Assembly (NCBI GenBank): GCA_046329435.1
Contig: JAXLUR010000010.1
Coordinates: 1 to 64,000, forward strand
Source: M3007 sp046329435
Lineage (GTDB): Bacteria > Bacteroidota > Bacteroidia > Chitinophagales > Saprospiraceae
Length of the DNA stretch: 64,000 bases
Reading direction: 5' to 3'
Shown: positions 19,483 to 28,562 of the stretch, piece by piece
Position numbering within the stretch: position 1 is the stretch's first letter
Layout: each line of letters begins with the position of its first letter
Notes under the pieces: model-generated
Databases searched by the model: none
Seen by the model: only the letters and a program-made list of their open reading frames with translations
Told to the model about the DNA's origin: nothing
Program-made: the position numbers and the translations under genes

Positions 19483-20172
19483 TCAATCCGGCAGCAGGTC
19501 CCAGCCCCGCCCTGAACCAGTCCAGGAGCTGTACGTGGCCGACTTGATCAGGCCGCTGGCAGCGGAGTAGGCGCACCAGTTGCCCGGGCCATCGGGCGAC
19601 ATCAACCTGTTGTCCGACAACAGGTTGACATCCGGGTAATAAATGCCGAACAGGACGTAGTCGGGGTCGATCGCCGACCAGTAAAAATCATAGTTCATCA
19701 GATCGGTTTTCCAGCCAATGATGTCCGCTTCGGGCGACTGGAAGGGCGCAAGCGGAAGGGTCAATGGAGCGATCGCCAGCCGGGTTTGGGGCCAGGCGCC
19801 CTGGCCCGGAACGGCCTTTTGATGCAGCGTATCCTGCTCGACCGAAAAGTAGTAGCGGAAGGTTTCTGCTGCATCGGGAGTGTATTGGGCTCCGTGCAGG
19901 GAGGCCGAGCCGGGCGTGAGTTTTTCTTCGATCAAAAAACCGTTCGCATCGAGGCCCACCACGGTAAGTATGAGGGTATCAGGCCGGTAAATGAAATTGA
20001 AGTTTTCGGGGTCGTAATAGGATTCGCCTTCGAAAAGCACGAACCTGGATGCCTGACCGATGGCCATTCCGGCAAAGCGGACATGGTTGGAAAGATCGCT
20101 GTGCAGTGCTTCGCGGCGGTCGCGGCAACTGATCAGAACCAGGCAGATACCTGCAAACAAAAGGTGTTTCAT
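19483..20172 (-). CDS. Lipoprotein, paralogue of the downstream gene
   Basis: 229 residues with lipobox signal peptide MKHLLFAGICLVLISC. The mature chain aligns end to end with the neighbouring 18697-19392 product: NHVRFAGMAIGQASRFVLFEG against NHIRFNNMAVGQTSRYVLFKG, and GRGWDLLPD at both C-termini. Both genes are on the minus strand with a 90-bp spacer, so probably one transcript. No known domain recognised. Its similarity to the neighbour is high at the termini and lower in the middle (about residues 120-165), suggesting the middle loop is the part that has diverged in function. Confidence 0.75.
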   Translation of the reverse strand: MKHLLFAGICLVLISCRDRREALHSDLSNHVRFAGMAIGQASRFVLFEGESYYDPENFNFIYRPDTLILTVVGLDANGFLIEEKLTPGSASLHGAQYTPDAAETFRYYFSVEQDTLHQKAVPGQGAWPQTRLAIAPLTLPLAPFQSPEADIIGWKTDLMNYDFYWSAIDPDYVLFGIYYPDVNLLSDNRLMSPDGPGNWCAYSAASGLIKSATYSSWTGSGRGWDLLPD

Positions 20173-20369
20173 GGCCGGATGATTTTACTGTTTCAAGACA
20201 GGTCCTTTGTACCCGGATGGTTGGGTCGTGCGTCGGTTTTTAAGAAAAATCAGGTGCATTTATGCAGCCGGGCAGGCGGCGGCGTATCCGGGAAACACCC
20301 GGTCGGTTGCAGAGACGAACTGCCACAAGCAGCGCAAGGAACGGGAGACGCATTTTGTCCAAAATTTTC

Positions 20370-20400
20370 CTTGCCAAACAAGCGCCAAAATCTAACTTCG
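20370..20400 (+). promoter_or_regulatory. Possible promoter in the 346-bp spacer before the large cytochrome/DUF1080 gene
   Basis: CTTG at 20370-20373, 19 bases, then TAACTTCG at 20393-20400; this is one mismatch per box from the Bacteroidota consensus TTTG-N19-21-TAnnTTTG. Otherwise the spacer 20173-20518 shows no gene. Confidence 0.3.
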
Positions 20401-20518
20401 CCCCTGCTCGGACCAAATTCAACCACCACAGTTTTCCCCGTTTGCCAAAAAATGTTTTGCCGTCAGCGCTTCTGGCGCTTGCGATCTTTGGTCTTTCCAC
20501 TACCCGTTCTATTGCACG

Positions 20519-23500
20519 ATGCTAAAATCTCGTACTCTTTTTCTGCTACTTGCCGCGGGCTTGTTAGCCCTCTGGTATTTTGCCACTCGCGGCGACAAGC
20601 ACGCCGACATTCCGGCCTCCGAACGCCCCAACGACCCCTGGGTGTTCCGCTCCGTGCTCGACAAACAGCCTCGTATGATCACTTTTGCCCTCGACGACCA
20701 CCTTTGGGTGGCGTATTCCACCGATTCCTGCGCCTTGTACAAGGCGTGGAGCGGAAGCGCCGCCTTCGAGGGCGCTGTGTACAACATGCGGCACGGACCC
20801 CAGCCGATGAGTGTGGGGCCGGCATGGTTTGAAAATACCCACAAACGCCCCTGGCTGGTCAAAACCTCTGCCGGTATCGAAACCCCGCGCACCGACTACA
20901 AAGGCCATCGCTACACCAAGGGCGGGCATGCGGAAATCATGTACGATCTGGTGCTGGCCAGCGGCCAGCGTATTCGGATCAATGAGCAGCCCGAACTGGT
21001 GAAAGTCGATCGCCAGCGTGGTTTTCAGCGCACCTTCACGGTGTCGAACGCACCGGCCGGCGCCGAAATCATCCTTCGCACCAATGCCGCCAGTATTGCT
21101 GCCCCCTCTGCCGTTGAGACCAACGGCGCCTGGAAAACCGTGGAAAGCAAATATTTGCCGCAGGTGTCGGACAACCTCAGCGCTATGGAAATCGACGGCG
21201 AACTGACCCTGCGCAACAACGGCAGCACCACGCTGACCACCATGTTCGTGGCAATGCCCTGCATTCCCAACCCCTTCGATGCAGAACGCAGGGCCGCGGC
21301 AGAAAGCGAACAAACCGTCAGCCCCGGCGAACGCCTTATGGCCAAAAACGATTGCCGTACCTGCCACAATCCGCAGGTGCAAACCGTAGGCCCTGGTTAT
21401 GCGCAAATTGCCCAGCGCTATAAAAACACCCCTGAAAACATCGAAAAACTGGCTAAAAAGGTCATGGCCGGCGGCTCCGGCGTGTGGGGCGTGGCAGCCA
21501 TGAGCGCCCACCCCGATCTGCAGCCCGAAGACGCCAAGTCGATGGTTGCCTATGTGCTCTCTCTCGACGAAGGAGAAGACGATGGCGAAGGCGGTCCGGC
21601 GAAAAGCCTTGCTGACATCCCGGCCAACAAATGGCTAAGTCCCGAGAAGGTCAAGGACGCCGACCTGCTGCCCGGCCTGGTGTTTCGCCTGTTCCAGTTC
21701 AAAACAGCGCCGCACACCTTTGCAGAGATCAACTACGCCGTCAAACCCAATCAGGAGGGCGTCGTCAGCCAGATCGAGGCAGGCAATGACGGCTTCGGCG
21801 ATTTTCGCGACAACTTCGGCGCACAGGCCGAGGGCTATCTGTTTTTGGAAAAAGACGACAATGTGGTGATGCAACTGAGCTCCGACGACGGCTCCCGACT
21901 GTACATCGACGGACAATTGCTGATCAACCACGACGGCTGGCACGGCTCCACGCCCAAGGAGGCCGAAGTAGCGCTGCGTGCCGGCTACCACCCCATCAGG
22001 ATCGATTATTTTCAGGGCGGCGGCGGCCGCGGCCTTTTCCTGAAATGGGCGCGTTCGGGCGACCCCTTGTTCAAAACCATCCCGCCGCAACACCTGGCCC
22101 GCATCAAGGGCGCGGTGCCCGACAATGCAACCAGTTTCGGCGGCGGCTCCACGGCCATTCCGGGCGATGGCGCAGTCCTGAAAGATGTGCACCCCGCCTA
22201 TACCCTCACGCAAGCCCGCCCCGACGAGTTTTTGCCCAAGGTAGCGGGCATGGACTTTCTTAGCGACGGCCGCCTCGTCGTCTCCACCTGGGACGCCATG
22301 GGCGGCGTGTACCTGCTCGACAACGTCGCCAGCGGCGACCCGAAAAAAATCAAGGTCAAACGCATCGCAAAAGGCCTTGCCGAACCGCTCGGCCTGAAAG
22401 TGGTGGACGATACCATCTTCGTCCTGCAAAAACAGGAACTCACGAAACTGATCGATACCGACGGCGACGATATCATCGACGAATACCAGTGCTTCGCAAA
22501 AGGCTGGCTGGCTTCTGCCAATTTCCATGAATTTGCCTTCGGCCTCGCCTATAAAGACGGTTATTTCTACGCTGCACTGGCCACGGCCATTATGCCCGGC
22601 GGCGCCAGTGCCCGCCCGCAGATTCTCGATCGGGGCAAATGCGTAAAAATCAGTCGTCAGGATGGCAGCATCGAGTTCGTGGCCCGCGGGCTTCGCACAC
22701 CCGACGGTGTGGGGCTCGGCGCCAATGGCGAAATCTTCATCACCGACAACCAGGGCGACTGGCTGCCTTCGTCCAAACTGCTGCTCGTCAAACCGAACGC
22801 GTTTTTCGGCTCCTATTCGGTCGACAGTACTACCGTGGCAAGTATGCCCGTAACGCCGCCGGTCGTCTGGCTGCCGCAAGACGAGATCGGCAATTCACCG
22901 ACCCAGCCTTCATACCTGAAAGACGGCCCCTACCAGGGGCAGGTCATCTTCGGCGACGTGTGCTACGGCGGCCTTCAGCGCGTCTTCACCGAGACCATCG
23001 ACGGCGTTATGCAGGGCTGTGTCTTCCGTTTTTCACAGGGTTTCGAAGGCGCCACGCACCGCCTGGCCTGGGGCCCCGACGGAGCGCTTTATCTCGGCAT
23101 GATCGGCAACCCGGGCAACTGGGGCCAGGAAGGCAAACTCTGGTATGGCCTCCAGCGTATGAAATACAACGGCACTTCCGTCTTTGAAATGCTGGCGGTC
23201 AGGGCCAAATCCAATGGCATGGAAATCGAATTTACAGAGCCGCTGCGCGAAGGCGAAGGCTGGGACGCCTACCACTACCTCGTCAAACAATGGTGGTACA
23301 AACCCACTCCTCAGTACGGCGGCCCCAAAATGGATGAAGAAACGCTCAATGTCGCATCGGCAACCGTGTCGGATGACCGCAAGAAGGTATTTCTGGAAAT
23401 CCCAGGCCTCAAACCCGGCCATGTCGTGTCCATTCACCTGCGCAACCTGCCCCTCAGCGAACTGAATCACGAGATTTGGACCACGGATGCCTGGTACACC

Positions 23501-24232
23501 CTGAACAATATTCCCGCCAATACACCCGGTGAAATTCGCCCGCATCCGCCGGCTACCCCGCCCATGGACAACACCCTGAGCGCCAGGGAAAAAGCCGAGG
23601 GCTGGGCACTGCTTTTCGACGGCCAAACCCTCAACGGCTGGCACAATTACGGCAAAAATACCATCGGTGCAGCCTGGGTCGTTGCCGACAATGCCATCCA
23701 CCTCGATGCCAAACCGCGCACCGAAGGCGAGTGGCAGCAACGCGAAGGCGGCGACATCCTGACCGCCGAATCGTACAAGGATTTCGAACTCGAACTCGAC
23801 TGGAAAATCGCGTCCTGCGGCAATTCCGGCATTTTCTACAACGTCATCGAAGACCCGGCCAAATACGGTTATGGCTGGATGACCGGCCCGGAAATGCAGG
23901 TGCTCGACAATGCCTGCCACCCCGACGCGCGCATTCCGAAACACCGTGCCGGCGATCTTTACGATATGATCTCGTGCAAATACGAAACCGTACGCCCCGC
24001 GGGCGAATGGAACCACGTGCGTATCGTCTCGAAAAACGGCAAGGTCGAACACTGGCTCAACTACCGCAAACTGGTCGAGTACGACCAGAATTCTCCCGAA
24101 TGGCCGAAAATGATCGCTGCCAGCAAGTTCAAGGAATGGGCAGCCTTCGGCACGGCGCGGGAAGGCAAAATTGCCTTGCAGGATCACGGCGACGCGGTTT
24201 GGTACAAAAACATCAAAATCCGCCGCCTGTAA
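20519..24232 (+). CDS. Large multidomain protein: cytochrome c, PA14, beta-propeller and DUF1080 domain
   Basis: 1237 residues. An N-terminal hydrophobic segment (TLFLLLAAGLLALWYFA) anchors or exports it. Residues about 40-240 are of unknown fold. A class I cytochrome c domain follows, with heme motif CRTCH (C279, C282, H283) and a probable distal methionine in AAMSAHPDL. Then a PA14 carbohydrate-binding domain (about 381-515; SDDGSRLYIDGQLLINHDGWH core SSDDGSRLYIDG), a six-bladed propeller resembling glucose/sorbosone dehydrogenases (about 560-880), and a C-terminal DUF1080 (3-keto-disaccharide hydrolase-like) jelly roll (about 1028-1237; LLFDGQTLNGWH, MTGPEMQVLDN). The set suggests oxidation and cleavage of glycosides in the periplasm with electrons passed to the heme; that is an inference. 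Confidence 0.85.
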   Translation: MLKSRTLFLLLAAGLLALWYFATRGDKHADIPASERPNDPWVFRSVLDKQPRMITFALDDHLWVAYSTDSCALYKAWSGSAAFEGAVYNMRHGPQPMSVGPAWFENTHKRPWLVKTSAGIETPRTDYKGHRYTKGGHAEIMYDLVLASGQRIRINEQPELVKVDRQRGFQRTFTVSNAPAGAEIILRTNAASIAAPSAVETNGAWKTVESKYLPQVSDNLSAMEIDGELTLRNNGSTTLTTMFVAMPCIPNPFDAERRAAAESEQTVSPGERLMAKNDCRTCHNPQVQTVGPGYAQIAQRYKNTPENIEKLAKKVMAGGSGVWGVAAMSAHPDLQPEDAKSMVAYVLSLDEGEDDGEGGPAKSLADIPANKWLSPEKVKDADLLPGLVFRLFQFKTAPHTFAEINYAVKPNQEGVVSQIEAGNDGFGDFRDNFGAQAEGYLFLEKDDNVVMQLSSDDGSRLYIDGQLLINHDGWHGSTPKEAEVALRAGYHPIRIDYFQGGGGRGLFLKWARSGDPLFKTIPPQHLARIKGAVPDNATSFGGGSTAIPGDGAVLKDVHPAYTLTQARPDEFLPKVAGMDFLSDGRLVVSTWDAMGGVYLLDNVASGDPKKIKVKRIAKGLAEPLGLKVVDDTIFVLQKQELTKLIDTDGDDIIDEYQCFAKGWLASANFHEFAFGLAYKDGYFYAALATAIMPGGASARPQILDRGKCVKISRQDGSIEFVARGLRTPDGVGLGANGEIFITDNQGDWLPSSKLLLVKPNAFFGSYSVDSTTVASMPVTPPVVWLPQDEIGNSPTQPSYLKDGPYQGQVIFGDVCYGGLQRVFTETIDGVMQGCVFRFSQGFEGATHRLAWGPDGALYLGMIGNPGNWGQEGKLWYGLQRMKYNGTSVFEMLAVRAKSNGMEIEFTEPLREGEGWDAYHYLVKQWWYKPTPQYGGPKMDEETLNVASATVSDDRKKVFLEIPGLKPGHVVSIHLRNLPLSELNHEIWTTDAWYTLNNIPANTPGEIRPHPPATPPMDNTLSAREKAEGWALLFDGQTLNGWHNYGKNTIGAAWVVADNAIHLDAKPRTEGEWQQREGGDILTAESYKDFELELDWKIASCGNSGIFYNVIEDPAKYGYGWMTGPEMQVLDNACHPDARIPKHRAGDLYDMISCKYETVRPAGEWNHVRIVSKNGKVEHWLNYRKLVEYDQNSPEWPKMIAASKFKEWAAFGTAREGKIALQDHGDAVWYKNIKIRRL

Positions 24233-24290
24233 GGTCAGTCGGACCTGCCCCATTGCGAAACAGGCAGTTTTGAAAATAAAATACAAGTAA

Positions 24291-24328
24291 AAATGCGGCT
24301 GAACCGGATTCCCGGTTCAGCCGCATTT
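24291..24328. terminator. Bidirectional terminator hairpin between convergent genes
   Basis: A perfect 17-bp stem (24291-24307 with 24312-24328, arms beginning AAATGCGGCTG) and an ATTC loop. A-rich on the left arm and T-rich on the right, so it can serve the cytochrome/DUF1080 gene and the FAS1 gene on the other strand. Confidence 0.88.
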
Positions 24329-24362
24329 ACATTTTCGACAGGCTCTCGACCCTGGAAAGGGT

Positions 24363-25313
24363 TTAAAGTTGCGGCAGAATAACTTTGTCGATAGCGTGAA
24401 TCACGCCGTTCGTTGCCTGTACATCCACGGCGATAATGTTGGCCGTGCGGTTGTTGGCATCCACGATTTTGGCGCCGCCGTCGAGGTCGATGGTCAGGTT
24501 TTGACCGCCGAAGGTGCCGACCACCTGCCCGTCGGTCAGGCTTGCCGAACGGACGTTGGCGTTGGCTACGACGTGGTACTGCAGCACCTTGTTGAGGGTA
24601 GCGGCGCTGATGTCGTTGAGGCCCGAGACGCCCAGTTCGGTGAGCAGGGCGGCAAATGCGTCATTGGTCGGGGCGAACACCGTAAACGGACCTGTGCCGG
24701 AGAGCACGCCGACGTAGTCGACGCCGAGGTCGGAGCGCGTCAGGGCAGCTACGAGCGTGCTGAAATTCGGATTGTTGAGCGCATGGTTGACAACCGTCGG
24801 CGGCACCAGCACTTTATCGATGATATGCACCACGCCGTTGTCGGCCGATACGTCGGCAGTCGTGACCCGCGCTTCGTTCACTTTCACGCCGGAAGCCGTG
24901 TTGGTGAAGAGGCTGACCGGGAAATTGCTGCCTGCAAAATTGAGCGAGGAGGGCACATAGCCGGTCGTCACGGCAGTCGAGCGCACTTCGCCCGATACAA
25001 CGTGATACAACAAGATATCCTTCACGGCGCTGCTGGGCAGGTCGGTGAGTTTGCTGACGCCCAGGGAGCTCAGCAGGGCGCTGAATGCCGAATTGGTCGG
25101 GGCGAATACGGTGAATTTGCCGGAAGTCGTGCCGTTCAGTACGTCGCCCAGACCGGCGTATTCAACTGCTTCCACGAGTGTGCTGAGTTCGGGCGTGGCG
25201 GCTGCCACATCGGTGATATTGTTGGGAATAACCTTTTCATTGTCGTCTTTGCAAGCGGTAAATGCCAATGCGCCGACGCCCAGAAACAGGATGGAGAAAA
25301 GCAGATTTTTCAT
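24363..25313 (-). CDS. FAS1 (fasciclin) lipoprotein with two domains
   Basis: 316 residues. The signal peptide with lipobox MKNLLFSILFLGVGALAFTAC predicts a lipid-anchored surface or periplasmic protein. Two FAS1 repeats are easily seen: the first about residues 38-170 (FTVFAPTNSAFSALLSSLG, ... GVVHIIDKVLVPP), the second about 176-316 (FTVFAPTNDAFAALLTELG ... GVIHAIDKVILPQ). FAS1 domains mediate adhesion or matrix contacts. Length and layout are common in Bacteroidota. It has its own long leader region (25314-25554, no gene) shared with the divergent MFS gene, and it ends at the shared hairpin 24291-24328. Confidence 0.92.
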   Translation of the reverse strand: MKNLLFSILFLGVGALAFTACKDDNEKVIPNNITDVAAATPELSTLVEAVEYAGLGDVLNGTTSGKFTVFAPTNSAFSALLSSLGVSKLTDLPSSAVKDILLYHVVSGEVRSTAVTTGYVPSSLNFAGSNFPVSLFTNTASGVKVNEARVTTADVSADNGVVHIIDKVLVPPTVVNHALNNPNFSTLVAALTRSDLGVDYVGVLSGTGPFTVFAPTNDAFAALLTELGVSGLNDISAATLNKVLQYHVVANANVRSASLTDGQVVGTFGGQNLTIDLDGGAKIVDANNRTANIIAVDVQATNGVIHAIDKVILPQL

Positions 25314-25491
25314 GATCTGTTGGAATGAATTAGGAGGTGAATGTTTGGTGATAACTGCGCCTTGAACGGCTCTTGACCTTTTCTTGTTTAATTTTTTGAA
25401 TAAAAATGTTTGTAAAAATTAAACAAAACTCTCTTAACTGCCTCAAATTCAGGGCCTGTATCTTTAAAAAAATCAGCCCTTCAGTTAGTTT

Positions 25492-25524
25492 TTTCCCAAA
25501 ACGATTCGGGCTTTTCTACATTTG
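25492..25524 (+). promoter_or_regulatory. Bacteroidota-type promoter of the nucleoside-type MFS gene
   Basis: TTTC at 25492-25495, 21 bases, then a full TAnnTTTG match (TACATTTG, 25517-25524), 30 bp before the ATG. Confidence 0.55.
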
Positions 25525-25554
25525 GCCGTTCATTATTCTTCAAAACGAAACTGC

Positions 25555-26757
25555 ATGAATACTTCTACCCGTGTCCAACTTTCTGCCATGATGTTCCTCG
25601 AATTTTTCATCTGGGGAGCATGGTTTGTGACGATGAGCACCTACCTGAGCAAGACGCTTTCCGCCGACGACGTCCAGATCGGCCTGGCCTATCAGACGCA
25701 AAGCATAGGCGCCATTCTTGCTCCTTTTATCATCGGTTTGATCGCCGACCGCTTTTTTGCCGCCCAGAAAATTCTGGGGGTGCTGCACCTCCTGGGCGCG
25801 GCTTTGATGTGGTATGCTGCTTCGCGCCCCGATTTTGGCGGGTTTTACCCGGTGGTACTGATTTATATGATCTTTTACATGCCTACCCTCGCGCTGGTGA
25901 ACTCGATTTCTTTCCGTCAGATGGCAGACCCTGCCAGCCAGTTTCCGGGCGTACGGGTGCTGGGCACGATCGGCTGGATTGCCGCCGGGCTTACCATCGG
26001 CTGGCTGTCGTGGGAAGTCAAAGGCCTGCTGGTCAACACTTTCCGCATGGCGGCTGTCGCATCGGCGCTGTTGGGGGTGTACAGTTTTTTTCTGCCCAAC
26101 ACTCCGCCGCCCAAAGCAGGAAGCGACAAGGCGAGTATTTCGGATCTGCTTGGGCTGGATGCGCTGGGTTTGCTGAAAGACCGTTCTTTCCTCGTTTTTT
26201 TCCTGGGCTCGGTGCTGTTGTGTGTGCCGCTTTCATTTTATTACAACTTTACCAACCTGTTTCTCAATGAGTCGGGCATGGAAGGCGCAGCGGCCAAAAT
26301 GAGTATGGGCCAGATGAGCGAAGTCGCTTTCCTGATCGCCATGCCCTGGTTTTTCAAACGGCTGGGCGTCAAGCGTATGCTGCTCGTAGGCATGGCTGCC
26401 TGGATGTTGCGCTATCTGTTGTTCTCCTGGGGCGACACTGGCGCCGGCTACTGGATGCTGATTCTGGGCATTGTGCTGCACGGCATTTGCTACGATTTCT
26501 TCTTCGTCACCGGCCAGATCTATACCGACGAGCGCGCCGGCGAACGTTTCAAAAGCGCCGCCCAGGGCCTAATCACGCTGGCTACCTACGGGGTCGGCAT
26601 GCTGATCGGGTCGTACATCTCGGGTTACGTCGTGAATACGTACAAAACGGCAACGGCGCACGACTGGCACCAGGTGTGGCTGATCCCAGCCGGTATTGCT
26701 GCGGCAGTGCTGCTCGGTTTCGCCCTCCTGTTCAGGGGCGACAAAGCCCGCGCCTGA
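25555..26757 (+). CDS. MFS permease, nucleoside:proton symporter type
   Basis: 400 residues from the ATG at 25555 (MNTSTRVQLSAMMF). Twelve helices. The N-terminus MMFLEFFIWGAWFVTMSTYLSKTL and the segment VNSISFRQMADPASQFPGVRVLGTIGWIAAG (core QFPGVRVLGTIGWI) are typical of the NupG/XapB branch of the major facilitator superfamily, which imports nucleosides by proton symport. The late segment CYDFFFVTGQIYTDERA fits the same branch. A promoter match lies 30 bp upstream. Together with udk and the CNT transporter, this is the second nucleoside importer in the window. Convergent with the LytTR regulator gene, 14 bp apart. Confidence 0.85.
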   Translation: MNTSTRVQLSAMMFLEFFIWGAWFVTMSTYLSKTLSADDVQIGLAYQTQSIGAILAPFIIGLIADRFFAAQKILGVLHLLGAALMWYAASRPDFGGFYPVVLIYMIFYMPTLALVNSISFRQMADPASQFPGVRVLGTIGWIAAGLTIGWLSWEVKGLLVNTFRMAAVASALLGVYSFFLPNTPPPKAGSDKASISDLLGLDALGLLKDRSFLVFFLGSVLLCVPLSFYYNFTNLFLNESGMEGAAAKMSMGQMSEVAFLIAMPWFFKRLGVKRMLLVGMAAWMLRYLLFSWGDTGAGYWMLILGIVLHGICYDFFFVTGQIYTDERAGERFKSAAQGLITLATYGVGMLIGSYISGYVVNTYKTATAHDWHQVWLIPAGIAAAVLLGFALLFRGDKARA

Positions 26758-26771
26758 GCTGATTCTTCCCG

Positions 26772-27476
26772 TCAACCGGGCCCGAAAAGAGCGAGGGTCA
26801 CCTCCTTTTTCCGGGCCCGGGCCACGGGCACGCGCGTACCGTCGGCCAGGAGCAAATCGTCGCCGTCGAGGCGGCGTACCGTGGTTCGGGCGACGATGTA
26901 GGATTTGTGGACGCGCAGAAAATACCCGCCCGGAAGGGTCGCTTCCAGGTTGTTGAGGCTTTCCAGGGTGATGACCTTGTCTTTCCCCGTGAATATTTTG
27001 ACGTATTCTTTCCAGCCTTCGATGTAGCGAATGTCGTCGATGGGGATTTTCACCCACTGCCGGTCGGCTTTTACGGTCAAAAAACCTTCCGGCCGGCCAA
27101 TTGCTGTTTCCTGCCTCGATAGCAACAGTGCCCGGGCCTTGCCCAGGGCATGTTCGAATCGTTCGAAAGAGTAGGGTTTGAGCAGGTAATCGGCGGCGTC
27201 GAGATCGAAGGCTTCGTGGGCGTGCTGGGCATAGGCGGTGGTGAAAATGGTGACGGGCCGGTGCGAGATGGCTTTCAACAGGCTCACGCCGTTGAGCAGG
27301 GGCATCTGAATGTCGAGAAAGAGCAGATCGACGGCCTGCGTTTGCAGCACTTCCACGGCTCTGATCGGGCTTTTACATTTTTCCACCACTTCCAGATCGG
27401 GCGTCCGCTGGATAAAGTTTTCCAGCAGCGCGAGGGCAAGGTGTTCGTCGTCGACCAGCAAGCATTTGATTTTCAT
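26772..27476 (-). CDS. LytTR-family response regulator
   Basis: 234 residues. A receiver domain (about 1-120) with the acidic pair D9/D10, phosphoacceptor D55 in LLFLDIQMP and the conserved lysine in YLLKPYS; then a LytTR DNA-binding domain (about 130-234) with IRYIEGWKEYVKIFTG and FLRVHKSYIV. It is the last gene of an operon with a membrane histidine kinase 23 bp upstream, so the kinase should phosphorylate it. LytTR proteins bind direct repeats upstream of target promoters; none was identified here. What it controls may include its own operon, an inference from position. Confidence 0.93.
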   Translation of the reverse strand: MKIKCLLVDDEHLALALLENFIQRTPDLEVVEKCKSPIRAVEVLQTQAVDLLFLDIQMPLLNGVSLLKAISHRPVTIFTTAYAQHAHEAFDLDAADYLLKPYSFERFEHALGKARALLLSRQETAIGRPEGFLTVKADRQWVKIPIDDIRYIEGWKEYVKIFTGKDKVITLESLNNLEATLPGGYFLRVHKSYIVARTTVRRLDGDDLLLADGTRVPVARARKKEVTLALFGPG

Positions 27477-27499
27477 GACATTAACTCGGGGAATATGGG

Positions 27500-28561
27500 T
27501 CAGGAACGAAGCGGTTTTTGGTTTTTTATGTGTAAAACAACTTCAAACACGCCCTCCGACTCGCTGGCCCTGAACGTATGCCGGCCGGGGTAATTCAGTT
27601 CGAGCCGCCGGCGGATGTTTTCCAGCCCCACGCCCCCGACGGCGTCTTTTTGCCCGTCGGCAGGATTGAACGTGTTGCTGACGTTAAACAAAATCTCTTC
27701 GGGCAGGCATTGCAGCGAAAGGTGCAGGAAGCCAGCGGGGTTGGTCTCCAGATCGCCGTGTTTCAGGGCGTTTTCGACCAGCGGAAGCAGCAAAACAGGC
27801 TCGATTTGTGCAGCCGAGGTATCGCCCTCCACCTCGAAACCGATGGGCAAGGGCTGTTCCGATTTCATCTCGTAGAGGTCGAGATAGGCTTTTATTTGCA
27901 CCACCTCTTTCTCCAGCGGCACCATTTCCGCCTGGGCGTCGTAGGTGACGTAGCGCAGCAAATCGCTCAGCCGCAGCACCATGTCGGCCGTGCGCGGGTG
28001 CTGCAGGGTGGCGGCGGCGTAAATATTGTTGAGTGTGTTGAAGAGGAAATGCGGATTGATTTGCGCTTTCAGGTAATTCAGCTGAGCTTCCACATGACGG
28101 GTTTCCAGTTCGCGGTGCCGCAATTCCAGAGCATGCCGGTTTTCAACGAGTTGATATAAAGTGCTGAACAACAAGAGCAAAAAGTAGGAGATCGAGTACA
28201 CGACAAACATGCGAAGCCAGCCGGGCTGCACGCCGGTACGCGCAACAAAAACGTTGCCTCCGAACGTGGACAACTCCACCCAGGTGCGAAGGGCCGCCGC
28301 GCCCAGCCAAAAGATCAGCAAATAGACAATGAGTTCGCGGTATCGCCCGGTCTCGAGGTGGCGGTTGACGAGCAGTTTGGCATTGCCGTAATACAGCGCA
28401 AGCATGAACGCGATGTTCATCAGCGTTCGCAACAAAGATTCGCCCGGCGGGCGCACCTGGCTGAACAGGTAGAAGAAGGACACAAAGACGAATGTCCAAC
28501 CCGTCAGATGGGTAATCAGGCGCGCCCGCCCGGAGAGCAGCATGGAGACGAAAGAAGGCAT
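27500..28561 (-). CDS. LytS-type membrane sensor histidine kinase
   Basis: 353 residues from ATG 28561 (MPSFVSMLLSG). Four hydrophobic helices occupy about residues 15-150, then a coiled linker (VENRHALELRHRELETRHVEAQ), the His_kinase block LKAQINPHFLFNTLNNIYAA with the phosphoacceptor histidine, and the ATPase domain with N-box LPLVENALKHGD and G-box GGVGLENIRRRL. This is the 5TM-LytS-like architecture with no separate sensor domain, so the stimulus probably lies in the membrane. Its start is 1 bp beyond the stop codon of the copper monooxygenase gene, which strongly suggests co-translation and a functional link. Confidence 0.93.
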   Translation of the reverse strand: MPSFVSMLLSGRARLITHLTGWTFVFVSFFYLFSQVRPPGESLLRTLMNIAFMLALYYGNAKLLVNRHLETGRYRELIVYLLIFWLGAAALRTWVELSTFGGNVFVARTGVQPGWLRMFVVYSISYFLLLLFSTLYQLVENRHALELRHRELETRHVEAQLNYLKAQINPHFLFNTLNNIYAAATLQHPRTADMVLRLSDLLRYVTYDAQAEMVPLEKEVVQIKAYLDLYEMKSEQPLPIGFEVEGDTSAAQIEPVLLLPLVENALKHGDLETNPAGFLHLSLQCLPEEILFNVSNTFNPADGQKDAVGGVGLENIRRRLELNYPGRHTFRASESEGVFEVVLHIKNQKPLRS

Positions 28562-28562
28562 T

